A DNA stretch of 64,000 bases from Planktothrix serta PCC 8927 (GCF_900010725.2 NZ_LR734877.1:227959-291958); one strand, 5' to 3'; shown: positions 26,390-34,099, counted from the stretch's first letter. The notes: generated from the letters alone by a model not told the origin. Program-made: numbers and translations.

Positions 26390-26971
26390 CTACGCGCATA
26401 CGTTAGGACAATTTCTAAATGCAGCATCCACGCATTCTCTGACGGTTTGAAATTCGTTTAATCTCTGTTTCATCCATGTCTTTAAAACAGCCCACCAGTT
26501 TTCAATCTTGTTCAAGTCGGGAGAATATGGGGGCAAATACCAAATTTTACATCCGGCTTCTTCGACGAGTTCTTTGATATATTCCCCTTGATGAAAGCTG
26601 GCATTATCAATAATAATAATGTCTCCTGGTTCTAGCACTGGCAGCAAACAATTCTTTAACCAGGTTTCAAATAAATCTTTATTACATGACCCCTCAAAGG
26701 TTAAAGGAGCCAATAATTTACCTTCTTTCAATGCTGATAGCCAACTGACTCTTTCTCTTCTTTTACCGGACTTGAGTGCATAACATCTTTCCCCTATCGG
26801 GCTGTAGCCATACGGGTAATCCTCTCTATTATCAAATCCCGCTTCATCTACATAAACTTTTCTGCTCCTTTCTATTCCCTCTAGTTTTTGAAGAAATTCT
26901 CGTCTTTTTTCTTCATCTCTTTCTCGATACCCATAAGTTTTTTTTTTCGACTTATACCCAGTTTTCGACAA
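26390..26971 (-). CDS. IS630 transposase, C-terminal DDE part (frame 2)
   Basis: The 193-residue frame holds the DDE catalytic residues: Asp in VYVDEAGFDNRED, Asp in GDIIIIDNASFHQG and Glu in YSPDLNKIENWWAVLK. The true N-terminus of this frame is within an A10 run (26938-26947, minus strand), where frame 1 would shift to KTYGYRERDEEK. The stop codon lies in the terminal inverted repeat. With frame 1 it makes a transposase of about 294 residues. Confidence 0.9.
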   Translation of the reverse strand: MSKTGYKSKKKTYGYRERDEEKRREFLQKLEGIERSRKVYVDEAGFDNREDYPYGYSPIGERCYALKSGKRRERVSWLSALKEGKLLAPLTFEGSCNKDLFETWLKNCLLPVLEPGDIIIIDNASFHQGEYIKELVEEAGCKIWYLPPYSPDLNKIENWWAVLKTWMKQRLNEFQTVRECVDAAFRNCPNVCA

Positions 26972-27273
26972 GCATAACTAATATTCTGTTGCGTCGCCTC
27001 ACACCCCCATAATTGGGCCATTTGTTTTTGAGTCTTGTCACTATTTTTTTTCACGAATTCTTTAAATTTTTCTAACTCCTGAATTTTCGGTTGAGTTCCT
27101 ACTCCTACCTGTCGGCTAGCCTGATAGTCTCCTGTTTCTCTTTCTTTTTTCAGCCACAGATCTAATGTGTTGCGACTTATTTTAAAGAAACGACTTACCT
27201 CTATTTTCTTTTCTCCTCTTTTCACGGCTGCGATCGCCTTGGAGCGTAAATCGTAACTATAAGGTGCCGGCAT
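26881..27273 (-). CDS. IS630 transposase, N-terminal DNA-binding part (frame 1)
   Basis: 130 residues. MPAPYSYDLRSKAIAAVKRGEKKIEVSRFFKISRNTLDLWLKKERE is the helix-turn-helix of IS630 transposases, followed by a second HTH (KTQKQMAQLWGCEATQQNISYACRKLGISRK). The frame continues past the A10 tract into short non-homologous sequence, so a shift at the A run is needed to join the catalytic domain, as is common for this family. Confidence 0.88.
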   Translation of the reverse strand: MPAPYSYDLRSKAIAAVKRGEKKIEVSRFFKISRNTLDLWLKKERETGDYQASRQVGVGTQPKIQELEKFKEFVKKNSDKTQKQMAQLWGCEATQQNISYACRKLGISRKKKLMGIEKEMKKKDENFFKN

Positions 27274-27344
27274 AACTATTTTCCGATATTGAGGTATTAC
27301 TGCATCTTATCATACTTTTGTCCTAACCATAGCGCGTAGCGCTA

Positions 27345-27545
27345 TAGTTTCCGCGAGGCATACAAAAGAGATGCTTTCAAATCATCTGCTTCGAGATCAG
27401 GCATTTCTTCCAATATATCTTCAGCAGTTAGTCCAGCCGCAAACAAGTCTAACACATCTGACACCCGAATTCTCATACCTCGAATACAGGGACGACCCCC
27501 ACATTGCCTAGGATTAATTGTGATTCTTTCCAGCAGGGTTGACAT
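27345..27545 (-). pseudogene. truncated DUF433 gene, second copy
   Basis: 67 codons identical but for one residue (Thr for Ser) to the start of the DUF433-PIN gene at 24415. The frame then runs into the IS630 end and stops at once (RKL then TAG). The remaining gene is absent from the other side of the IS, so the truncation came with a deletion or the duplication was partial. Confidence 0.85.
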
Positions 27546-27657
27546 TCAAAACGGCTCCATAATCCCTTTCCTCTAGTATGCACTCTTGTTTACCGTTTAA
27601 ATAAGAAAACAATGGTATTGCCATATAATCTTAGCATTAAATCAGATAAAAATTGAT
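27348..27657. repeat. 310-bp duplicated segment, copy 2
   Basis: Matches 24934-25243 over the whole length (start of DUF433, start codon and about 110 bases upstream). The IS630 element abuts its left edge and a vapB-like gene its right edge. Confidence 0.9.
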
Positions 27658-27658
27658 A

Positions 27659-27871
27659 ATGATTGAATCAGATATCCTCGAAAAACTGCAAGGAACATCA
27701 ATCGAAGAACGTATCCTAATCATTGAAGCCATTTTACAAACTGTCAAAAATGATATGCGCTCAACTTCCTTACCACAGCTTACCTCTGAACATCCCCTGC
27801 GAGGAAAAGTCATTCACTATGAACATCCCTACGAACCCGTAGCTGTAGAAGACTGGGAGGCGCTAACATGA
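27659..27871 (+). CDS. VapB-type antitoxin, partner of a broken toxin
   Basis: 70 residues from ATG 27659 (MIESDILEKL); an upstream TTG at 27653 is possible. EDILEKLQGTSIEERILIIEAILQTVKND-like helices and a tail RGKVIHYEHPYEPVAVEDWEALT match the antitoxin group whose toxin partner starts MIILDTH. Its stop overlaps the next start (ATGA). The promoter side comes from the duplicated segment. Confidence 0.75.
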   Translation: MIESDILEKLQGTSIEERILIIEAILQTVKNDMRSTSLPQLTSEHPLRGKVIHYEHPYEPVAVEDWEALT

Positions 27872-28017
27872 TCATCCTAGACACTCATATATCGCAAATA
27901 TCCAAAGAAACCGGGTTTCTAATTAAGTTAATTGCAATAAATCCAGATATCTACAGAAACCCGGTTTCTGATGGCGATCGCAAATACCCCAAAAAACCGG
28001 GTTTTAAAAATTCGTAA
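27868..28017 (+). pseudogene. VapC toxin truncated by palindromic repeats
   Basis: Begins MIILDTHI, the canonical PIN N-terminus, then at about codon 12 reads into AAAGAAACCGGGTTTCT repeat DNA (translated SKETGFL...RNPVSDGDR...KKPGF) and stops at 28015. Everything after the first Asp is lost, so no toxin is made. Confidence 0.8.
27901..28008. repeat. palindromic repeat unit (GAAACCGGGTTTC), first block
   Basis: Three palindromes: AAGAAACCGGGTTTCT (27902), AGAAACCCGGTTTCT (27955) and AAAAACCGGGTTTT (27990), with the shared spacer TAATTAAGTTAATTGCAATAAATCCAGATATCT and a HIP1 site. The same composite unit of about 85 bases is repeated at 28875-29000. Confidence 0.85.
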
Positions 28018-28024
28018 CACTGCC

Positions 28025-28243
28025 TTATCGATGTCTATAATTATCGTTTGCTTTTTCTGCACGAAGGGTTGCCACATCTTGCCAAAAGCTTTCCCGTGTC
28101 ACCTGTTTTAATAAGGTTTCTCTGTCTTTTGTATAGTCACCTCGCCCCCAATTAAATTCTTGTAGAAAACGAAGGGTAGCAACTTGACCTAAGTGTTCAA
28201 CTAGAATTTGATAGCCTTTTTCTCGAAGTTCAAGGGATGTCAT
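28025..28243 (-). CDS. small conserved-looking protein, possible antitoxin
   Basis: 72 residues: MTSLELREKGYQILVEHLGQVATLRFLQEFNWGRGDYTKDRETLL, then a short basic tail. A fold of helices with FNWGRGDYTKDR in the middle. I do not recognise a named family. The size and place among toxin-antitoxin genes suggest an antitoxin or a PIN partner, but the partner gene is not beside it. Confidence 0.55.
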   Translation of the reverse strand: MTSLELREKGYQILVEHLGQVATLRFLQEFNWGRGDYTKDRETLLKQVTRESFWQDVATLRAEKANDNYRHR

Positions 28244-28308
28244 CGTTCGATTCTCCTTTGGTTTGAAAAACAGACATTAGCCAAATGACAGGATTTGAGA
28301 TAGTAACA

Positions 28309-28530
28309 TTACAATAATTGTATAAAATCATCAACACTTAATCCAGCACCTCTAATAATTGATCTTAAAGTTCCTTTATCCAGTTCGGAATGATTGGGAA
28401 CAACCACTTGTGTTAAAGGTTCATTACGTCTGAGAATCAGATGGCTACCTTGTTGTCGTCTCAAATAAAAACCCACTTTCTCTAAAGCCTTAACACATTC
28501 CTTACCTGAAATTCTAGGCAATTTACTCAT
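28309..28530 (-). CDS. hicA: HicA mRNA interferase toxin
   Basis: 73 residues. LPRISGKECVKALEKVGFYLRRQQGSHLILRR is the HicA double-stranded-RNA-binding-like fold with the catalytic His (GSH). VVVPNHSELDKGTLRSIIRGAGLSVDDFI is the standard end. Overlaps hicB by ATGA, so the pair is translationally coupled. Confidence 0.92.
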   Translation of the reverse strand: MSKLPRISGKECVKALEKVGFYLRRQQGSHLILRRNEPLTQVVVPNHSELDKGTLRSIIRGAGLSVDDFIQLL

Positions 28531-28745
28531 ACCACTAACAGCACATTTTCTAAAGTCTCAACATTTTCCAGGGGTACAGGTAAACCATCTTCTTCTAAAG
28601 CTAAAATATAGCCTTGAATTGCTTCTTTAATATTGATTAATGCTTCTTCTTGAGTTTTCCCCTGACTCACACAACCGGGTAAACTCGGACATTCAACGAC
28701 CCAGTAACCATCCTCGCCGGAATAAATTGTTATTCGTCTAATCAT
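28527..28745 (-). CDS. hicB: HicB-type antitoxin
   Basis: 72 residues from ATG 28745 (MIRRITIYSGEDGYW); the frame is open to 28826 but the added residues come from intergenic DNA. GEDGYWVVECPSLPGCVSQGKTQEEALINIKEAI is the HicB partial RNase-H fold. No C-terminal DNA-binding domain, as in short HicB proteins. It lies upstream of hicA. Confidence 0.9.
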   Translation of the reverse strand: MIRRITIYSGEDGYWVVECPSLPGCVSQGKTQEEALINIKEAIQGYILALEEDGLPVPLENVETLENVLLVV

Positions 28746-28804
28746 AATCACAGTAATTAATAATATTGTTTCCGTTTTTAGAATAACAGAAATTTTTCTA
28801 TATT

Positions 28805-29175
28805 GTAGGGGCGGGTTCGCGTTCATCTCTGTTAATTAGCAAAAATCTGGCTAAACCCGCCCCGAATGCGATCGCAAATACCCCAAGAAACCGGGTTTCT
28901 AATTAAGTTAATTACCACAAATCCAGATATCTTGAGAAACCCGGTTTCTGAATGCGATCGCAAACACCAAAAGAAACCGGGTTTCTAATTAAGTTAATTG
29001 CTATTTACCCAGGTTAGCCCTGAACTAAAGTTCGGGCTAAAAGCTAAAGTCATCTAAAGATGACTAAAACTGATCTTCCTCAACCCGTTTTAACGGGTTT
29101 TAGCTTTGAGCCTGAAATTTATTTCAAGGCTTTTAGCGCGATTGTTAACACCGATTAACGCGAACCCGCCCCTAC
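28805..29175. repeat. 371-bp repeat block with 19-bp perfect terminal inverted repeats
   Basis: GTAGGGGCGGGTTCGCGTT (28805-28823) is repeated as its exact reverse complement at 29157-29175. Inside are three GAAACCGGGTTTC palindromes (28889, 28941, 28973), then other nested stems (AGCCCTGAACTAAAGTTCGGGCT, CCGTTTTAACGG). The right arm overlaps the stop of the kinase gene. It explains the whole gap between hicBA and the kinase gene; no other gene is seen. Confidence 0.8.
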
Positions 29176-30980
29176 CGTGCCTCCCACAATTTAATCGTGT
29201 TCTTACTCCCACTGGCTAACGTCTTACCATCGGGACTGAAGGCTACAGAGTAGACATCCTTTGAATGGTCGGTGAAAGTAGCAATTTGCCGTTGGTGCTG
29301 CACATCCCACAATTTAATCATGTTATGATTCACACTCGCTAACGTCCGACCATCAGGACTGAAGGCTACAGAGTAGACATACCATGAATGTCCGGTGAGA
29401 GTGGCAATTTGCCTATGGCTCTGCACATCCCACAATTTAATTGTCTTGTCCGCACTCCCACTAGCTAACGTCCGACCATCGGGACTGAAAGCTACAGAAT
29501 AGAGAACATCTGAATGTCCGGTGAGAGTAGCAATTTTCTCTTGGCTCTGCACATCCCACAATTTAATCGTACTGTCAAAACTCCCACTGGCTAACGTCCG
29601 ACCATCGGGACTGAAAGCTACAGATGTGACAAATTTTGAATGTCCGGTGAGAGTAGTAATTTCCCATTGGCTCTGCACATTCCACAATTTAATCGTGTTC
29701 TCCCCACTCCCACTAGCTAACGTTCGACCATCGGGACTGAAGGCTACAGATGTGACCCAAGTTGAATGTCCGTTGAAAGTAGCAATTTCCCGTTGACTGT
29801 GCACATCCCACAATTTAATCGTCTTGTCCCTACTCCCACTAGCTAACGTCCGACCATCGGGACTGAAGGCTACAGACGTGAAATCATTTGAATGTACGGC
29901 GAGAGTAGCAATTTCCTGTTGGCTCTGTACATCCCACAATTTAATCGTCTTGTCCTTACTCCCACTAGCTAACGTCCGACTATCGGGACTGAAGGCTACA
30001 GATGTGACCCAAATTGAATGTCCGGTGAGAGTAGCAACCAGGGTGGGGTTTTCCCAGGAAACTTGGGGTGATGGTGTAGGTTGTAGTGTTGACGGTATCT
30101 GTAAATCCTGTAAGGCCTGATCAGCAGAGGAATAACGATCTCCAATATCTTTTTTTAATAGCTGATCAAGAACTTTCTTTAATTGTGGACTAAGATTTTG
30201 CTTGACATATTTTTGCCAATTTGTCGTCCAACTGTAACCGTCATCTAACCATAATTCCAGAGGTGAAATTTTAGTTAATAGATAAAAACAAGTCACTCCT
30301 AAACTATATAAATCACTGGCGGCGTAGGCTTCCCCCCCTTGCATTTGTTCCCGACTTGCATATCCATGGGAACCAACACGGGTTCCGATTTGGGTATATA
30401 CCACCGTTGCGGATAAATCTTTTGCTACGCCAAAATCAATTAACACATATTCCCCATTTCCACGACGCATAATATTATCCGGTTTGAGGTCACGGTGAAT
30501 CACTTTTTGCTGGTGAATAAATTTGAGAACAGGTAACAAACTGGTTAATAATTCCTTAACTTGCTGTTCTGTCCAAACCCCTTGTTTTTGTAAAATCTTA
30601 TCTAAAGTTTCCCCTTCAATATATTGCTGAATTAAATAGAGTTGATTGTTTTCTGAAAAATAGGCTGATAACGCCGGAATTTGGGGATGTTGTCCCAGTT
30701 GTTGTAGTTGTCTCGCTTCCCGTTCAAATAATTCTAAAGCTTTTTGTAGTCCTGCTGTTCCTTGCATCATGGGAACAAACTGTTTAACTACACATTTCTC
30801 ATTCAATTTGTCGATATCTTCCGCTAAATAAGTCCGACCAAACCCCCCTTGTCCTAACAGTTTGATCATCCGAAACCGTCCCCGCAGCAAGTCGGGTATG
30901 GGGACACCGCAGCTTTGACAATAAACCGTATTATCGGGGTTGTCTGGGTTCGGACATTGGGGGTTGATGCAGCATTTCAT
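29172..30980 (-). CDS. Ser/Thr protein kinase with zinc ribbon and seven WD40 repeats
   Basis: 602 residues from ATG 30980 (MKCCINPQC). The frame continues upstream but that part is hydrophobic intergenic DNA. Order: four-Cys ribbon (CCINPQCPNP...YCQSC); kinase (LGQGGFGRTYLAED, VIHRDLKPDNIM, LIDFGVAKDL) about 35-300; WD40 domain about 320-602 with seven SVAFSPDG repeats (LASGSxDxTIKLWDV). No membrane segment. WD40 suggests a scaffold for protein binding, so it probably phosphorylates partners held there. Targets unknown. A second such kinase lies at 38225. Confidence 0.92.
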   Translation of the reverse strand: MKCCINPQCPNPDNPDNTVYCQSCGVPIPDLLRGRFRMIKLLGQGGFGRTYLAEDIDKLNEKCVVKQFVPMMQGTAGLQKALELFEREARQLQQLGQHPQIPALSAYFSENNQLYLIQQYIEGETLDKILQKQGVWTEQQVKELLTSLLPVLKFIHQQKVIHRDLKPDNIMRRGNGEYVLIDFGVAKDLSATVVYTQIGTRVGSHGYASREQMQGGEAYAASDLYSLGVTCFYLLTKISPLELWLDDGYSWTTNWQKYVKQNLSPQLKKVLDQLLKKDIGDRYSSADQALQDLQIPSTLQPTPSPQVSWENPTLVATLTGHSIWVTSVAFSPDSRTLASGSKDKTIKLWDVQSQQEIATLAVHSNDFTSVAFSPDGRTLASGSRDKTIKLWDVHSQREIATFNGHSTWVTSVAFSPDGRTLASGSGENTIKLWNVQSQWEITTLTGHSKFVTSVAFSPDGRTLASGSFDSTIKLWDVQSQEKIATLTGHSDVLYSVAFSPDGRTLASGSADKTIKLWDVQSHRQIATLTGHSWYVYSVAFSPDGRTLASVNHNMIKLWDVQHQRQIATFTDHSKDVYSVAFSPDGKTLASGSKNTIKLWEAR

Positions 30981-31096
30981 TATCGTTGAGGGATAAAATT
31001 GTACTGGGATTTTATTTAATTTTATACAAGCCCTACAATTAATTTTAGCGGATTTATCCAATAATGACAAAAAAATTAGCCAAAAAACAGCTATTT

Positions 31097-31279
31097 CTGT
31101 CATTCTGAGCTTGCGAAGAATCTCTACTATTTCTCAAAACCCCATAGAGATACTTCGTTTCACTCAGTATGACATTAATTAATTATTATTCCTGTCATTC
31201 TGAGCACAGCGAAGAATCTCTACTATCTCTCAAAATTCTACAGAGATACTTCGTTTCACTCAGTATGACATTAATTAAT
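31097..31279. repeat. two tandem copies of an ~88-bp palindromic element
   Basis: Copy 1 at 31097-31184 and copy 2 at 31192-31279 share CTGTCATTCTGAGC...GAAGAATCTCTACTAT...CAGAGATACTTCGTTTCACTCAGTATGACATTAATTAAT. The two halves are inverted (GTCATTCTGAG against CTCAGTATGAC), so each forms a hairpin. Copy 2 ends in the truncated tnpB frame. Confidence 0.85.
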
Positions 31280-31565
31280 AGGATGCGAAAAAGTTTGAGT
31301 AAGCTTGTTCTAAATCATTCAAGCTTTGTTGCAAGGGAACTGCTGATACTTCTGATAACCACTGTCGTTCTTCTAATTTCTTGGCTTGAGTGATAAATTG
31401 TTTTTGCAGTTCAGCGTTTTTAGGTTTCTTTTTACCTCCTTTGTACTCGGAAACACAGAAAGCCAGAGTATCATTCCACACGACCCGTACACACCCAAAT
31501 AATTTGGCTAATGCCAATTTTTGGGAGGGTCTTGGGTAGCATCTGAAACGATATCTGGCTTTCAT
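31275..31565 (-). pseudogene. tnpB N-terminal fragment (IS200/IS605-type)
   Basis: 96 codons: KARYRFRCYPRPSQKLALAKLFGCVRVVWNDTLAF is the TnpB helix-turn-helix, then LSEVSAVPLQQSLNDLEQAYSNFFASY, after which the gene is cut by the palindromic element. RuvC and zinc finger parts are missing, so it is a remnant. The left-end-like hairpin (31611-31647) lies just upstream. Confidence 0.88.
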
Positions 31566-31610
31566 ACTTTTGTTGATTTAACTTATTTTATTATACATTA
31601 ATTTAAAATA

Positions 31611-31647
31611 AAAAGCCGTCCTCCGCTTCGCTAAAGGACGGGGCTTT
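31611..31647. repeat. IS200/IS605-type end hairpin
   Basis: AAAGCC-GTCCT and AGGAC-GGGGCTTT arms enclose CCGCTTCGCTA. Such stem-loops mark the ends of IS200/IS605-type elements, and this one is next to the tnpB fragment at 31275. Confidence 0.55.
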
Positions 31648-31676
31648 AAACCCAGAATTTTCGGTAACGGGTGAGG

Positions 31677-32078
31677 TTAATCTTCAGATTTCTCGAAATC
31701 TAAAGCCGCAGAATTCATACAATAACGTTGTCCGGTGGGTTTAGGGCCATCATCAAAAACATGACCTAAATGGGCATCACAAGCCGCACAAAGAACTTCA
31801 GTTCGCCGCATGAAGAAACTAACATCACTTTTGCAACTAATATTATCTTCTTTGAGCGGTTGCCAAAAACTCGGCCATCCAGTTCCTGAATCAAATTTTG
31901 TCTCGGAACTAAATAACTCGGTTCCACAACAAACGCATTTATAAATACCCTTTTCTTTATTATTATGGTATTTTCCAGTAAATGCGCGTTCGGTGCCTTT
32001 TTTGCGAGTTACAGAGAACTGTTCATCAGTTAATTGTTGCTTCCATTCTGCATCAGTTTTCTTGATTTTGTCTACCAT
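31677..32078 (-). CDS. msrB: peptide methionine-R-sulfoxide reductase
   Basis: 133 residues. The zinc ligands are CVCC and [41 protein letters not shown] carry the substrate site and the catalytic Cys near residue 121. It reduces the R form of methionine sulfoxide in proteins. A DUF2996 gene follows upstream on the same strand with 60 bases between, perhaps an operon. Confidence 0.95.
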   Translation of the reverse strand: MVDKIKKTDAEWKQQLTDEQFSVTRKKGTERAFTGKYHNNKEKGIYKCVCCGTELFSSETKFDSGTGWPSFWQPLKEDNISCKSDVSFFMRRTEVLCAACDAHLGHVFDDGPKPTGQRYCMNSAALDFEKSED

Positions 32079-32137
32079 AAAACCTCTAGTAAAGTAAGCT
32101 TTTTCCTGTTTCCCGTTCCCTACTATAAATATTAGGG

Positions 32138-32599
32138 TTAGTTACGAGTTAACCATTTTTGTGCATTCAGACGTTGAACAACTCCAAACACTAATAAGTC
32201 GAGGGTAATCTTTCGTTCATCCACTAAAAATGATTCAATCGTAGAGGGTTTATTCCCATTTAAAGCACAGGTAAATAGCTTTTGAGATTTGATATCTTCA
32301 GTGGGAAAATAGAGATTAAACTGTCGTTTTCCAGCGTTCCATTTACCGACCACTTGCCAACAATCTTGATTTACGCCTAACCCCGAAGGCAGTTGTTCTT
32401 TAGCAAATTTGAGGTCTAAATCCTCAACCCCTTGACTATTTAATGCTTTTTGTAATGCCGGAATATAGTCCTGTTGGATAAACTCAACGAAAGGTTTATC
32501 TTCTAATGCAGGCGCTTTGGGTTTTTTCTCCGCAGCAGGTTTTTTTTCCTCTTTTTCCGGGGGAGCGGCTTCAGCCTTGGGTTTTGTTTCCTCAGACAT
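32138..32599 (-). CDS. DUF2996 protein
   Basis: 153 residues. The first 38 are Lys/Glu/Pro/Ala-rich and disordered; then a compact domain ([63 protein letters not shown]) matches the cyanobacterial/plastid DUF2996 family, proposed in plants to help photosystem assembly. Function here is unproven. Genes on the same strand downstream: msrB. Confidence 0.8.
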   Translation of the reverse strand: MSEETKPKAEAAPPEKEEKKPAAEKKPKAPALEDKPFVEFIQQDYIPALQKALNSQGVEDLDLKFAKEQLPSGLGVNQDCWQVVGKWNAGKRQFNLYFPTEDIKSQKLFTCALNGNKPSTIESFLVDERKITLDLLVFGVVQRLNAQKWLTRN

Positions 32600-32661
32600 G
32601 GATACTTCCTTGTTTTAATTTGAACAACAATTTACTGGAATATTTAAGCTATTTTAACAGT

Positions 32662-32712
32662 TTGTGAGCGAGAAGTCCCCACACTCAGATAGCGGTGTGG
32701 GGATGAAAGCGA
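32662..32712. repeat. IS605-type end-like hairpin
   Basis: TCCCCACAC (about 32676) and GTGTGGGGA (about 32694) form a perfect 9-bp stem with a 10-base loop, set in GAGCGAGAAG...TGAAAGCG context that resembles the right end of TnpB elements in cyanobacteria. No tnpB is next to it; the structured RNA-like region follows. Confidence 0.5.
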
Positions 32713-32769
32713 ACACATTTTTAAACTTTATGCTTGACTAAATTACCCCAATCAAAGGATAATAAAGAT

Positions 32770-33092
32770 GTTCTTGATCACCACGACCCAACCTGTACTT
32801 ACCCGGTGATCAGGCTCTCAGAAGTGTGCCAGGGGACTCGCTCTCGATCTCAGTCTGAGAAGGTGACTAGGGCAATGGCAATAAAAGCGTATCCTGAGTC
32901 AGGTCAAAACAAAAACTATATAGGTCTTAGGAACTAGGACTTCTGCGTGGGTCTAGTCTTGTACTGGTAAAGGTAGCAATACTAGAGATGCTAAGTAAGA
33001 CCAAAGTTAGCTTACTAACAGAGGCATTGGCAAATGATACACGAAGCTACTAGCTTAGGCGAAAAGCTAGGAGTAGTTCACCGGATGATTGA
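32770..33092 (+). ncRNA. structured RNA, possible HEARO/omega RNA of an IscB/IsrB-type element, orphan
   Basis: The region has no convincing gene but many stems: GATCACC/GGTGATC (32777/32806), CTCAGTCTGAG (about 32852), a long-range GGTCTTA/TAAGACC (about 32921/32996), GTAAG/CTTAC (about 32995/33010), and CTACT-AGCTT/AAGCT-AGTAG (about 33048/33073). The overall layout, about 300 bases with an end in GGAGTAGTTCAC, resembles HNH-endonuclease-associated (HEARO/omega) RNAs from cyanobacteria, from memory. ATGA follows at 33085, the kind of site (NTGA) that such elements precede. No IscB or IsrB gene follows; rather the convergent gene at 33146. The small frame 32734-32937 through it is taken as chance. 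Confidence 0.5.
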
Positions 33093-33145
33093 TTTCTGTG
33101 CAGGGGTGGGAAAACCCTACCCCTGAATTTATGACCCAACCTGCG

Positions 33146-34039
33146 TTAAATTTCGGCGGAGGCTCGTTCGATTAAACGACGGGCTAAGGTTTGAGTTCCC
33201 GTATGGGTATAATAGTTAGTCGTCATGTCTAAAAATGCGGCGACATAATCTAACTTATCATTGGTAATATCGACAAACCCTTGCAGATTTTTAACCACTT
33301 TTTCGGGGGTTAAATCATGTTGAGAAACAAAATCACCCATCCAACCCTTGACAGAATCAAAACTTCCTTGAATAAATTGTAATTTTCCTTCAGAAGTTTT
33401 CCCAGGAATGACATCATTAATTCGTTTAAAGCCTTCATTTTGTTCTAATTCTTTCGGAGTTAAGTTTCCAATAGTTGATAACGCCGAACTAATAAAATCT
33501 GGCCCTAACGGAATTAAACCATCTAAACAAACTAACGCCGTCATCCGCATTAAAGATTCTCCACCATAATCTCCTAACGCAGCTAAAAAATCTCCAATAC
33601 TATCACCGGGAATTCCATTAATTAAACAAAATCCCACTAATTCAGCCACTAATTTTAGAGATAAATCAATGGCTTGAGCTTTATTTGCTTTGGGGGTTAA
33701 TTTATTTAAAAACCCTAAAAAACTAACATTTTCTCCAATTTTATTGGCTAAAGCTGCTGTCCCTAAAGCGGTTCCAGCGCTATCAATGGTTTGATATAAC
33801 CACAATGCCCGTTGATAATCTTGTTCTTGTTTTTTGTCATTATATAGCCATAACGCCCGTTCACTGACTTGTTGAATATAGGCGGGGTCATTTTCTCCTG
33901 TAATGGTTTTAACTGTATTTTCAAACCCAACTAAATTATTCCATTGACCGGGAATTACAAAGTCTAACCCGCGTAAAACCATGACGGTAACGCCGCCTGT
34001 CGGTAATTCATCAACTAATTCAATAATCGATTTGCTCAC
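33146..34039 (-). CDS. cyanobacterial hypothetical protein, 297 residues
   Basis: Starts MSKSIIELVDELPTGGVTVMVLRGLDF. Mostly helical with hydrophobic stretches (GTAALANKIGENVSFLGFLNKL, KLVAELVGFCLINGIPGDSIGDFLAALGDYGGESLMRM), no signal peptide and no catalytic motif that I recognise. The length and regular helices suggest a soluble or peripheral membrane helical protein found in cyanobacteria. A clear AGGAGGA site lies before the start on the minus strand (TCCTCC at 34046). The lipoprotein gene lies 60 bases upstream on the same strand. Confidence 0.65.
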   Translation of the reverse strand: MSKSIIELVDELPTGGVTVMVLRGLDFVIPGQWNNLVGFENTVKTITGENDPAYIQQVSERALWLYNDKKQEQDYQRALWLYQTIDSAGTALGTAALANKIGENVSFLGFLNKLTPKANKAQAIDLSLKLVAELVGFCLINGIPGDSIGDFLAALGDYGGESLMRMTALVCLDGLIPLGPDFISSALSTIGNLTPKELEQNEGFKRINDVIPGKTSEGKLQFIQGSFDSVKGWMGDFVSQHDLTPEKVVKNLQGFVDITNDKLDYVAAFLDMTTNYYTHTGTQTLARRLIERASAEI

Positions 34040-34099
34040 AATCGTCCTCCTAAAAAACTATTGTTTAAAAAAAAGCTGATAATATCGAATTTAACGATA

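Larger units (their letters stand above)
26385..27344 (-). mobile_element. IS630-family insertion sequence
   Basis: The element is bounded by matching termini: left TAGCGCTACGCGCATACGTT and, reverse-complemented from the right, TAGCGCTACGCGCTATGGTT, each continuing into AGGACAA. A TA lies next to each end (26383-26384 and 27345-27346), the duplication expected for IS630/Tc1-type insertion. Inside are two overlapping frames for one transposase. A solo copy of the left end occurs at 52298-52340. It has inserted beside the second DUF433 copy, cutting it after residue 67. Confidence 0.9.

Noticed and set aside
28875-29000. Regular palindromes with spacers, first considered as a CRISPR array
   Set aside because: The spacers are alike (the same ATTAAGTTAATT sequence), and the units are palindromes of 14-17 bases with irregular spacing. 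No cas gene is nearby.
32734-32937. 67-codon open frame on the plus strand
   Set aside because: It crosses several RNA stems, has a poor composition with no fold pattern, and lacks a ribosome binding site. The region fits a structured RNA better.
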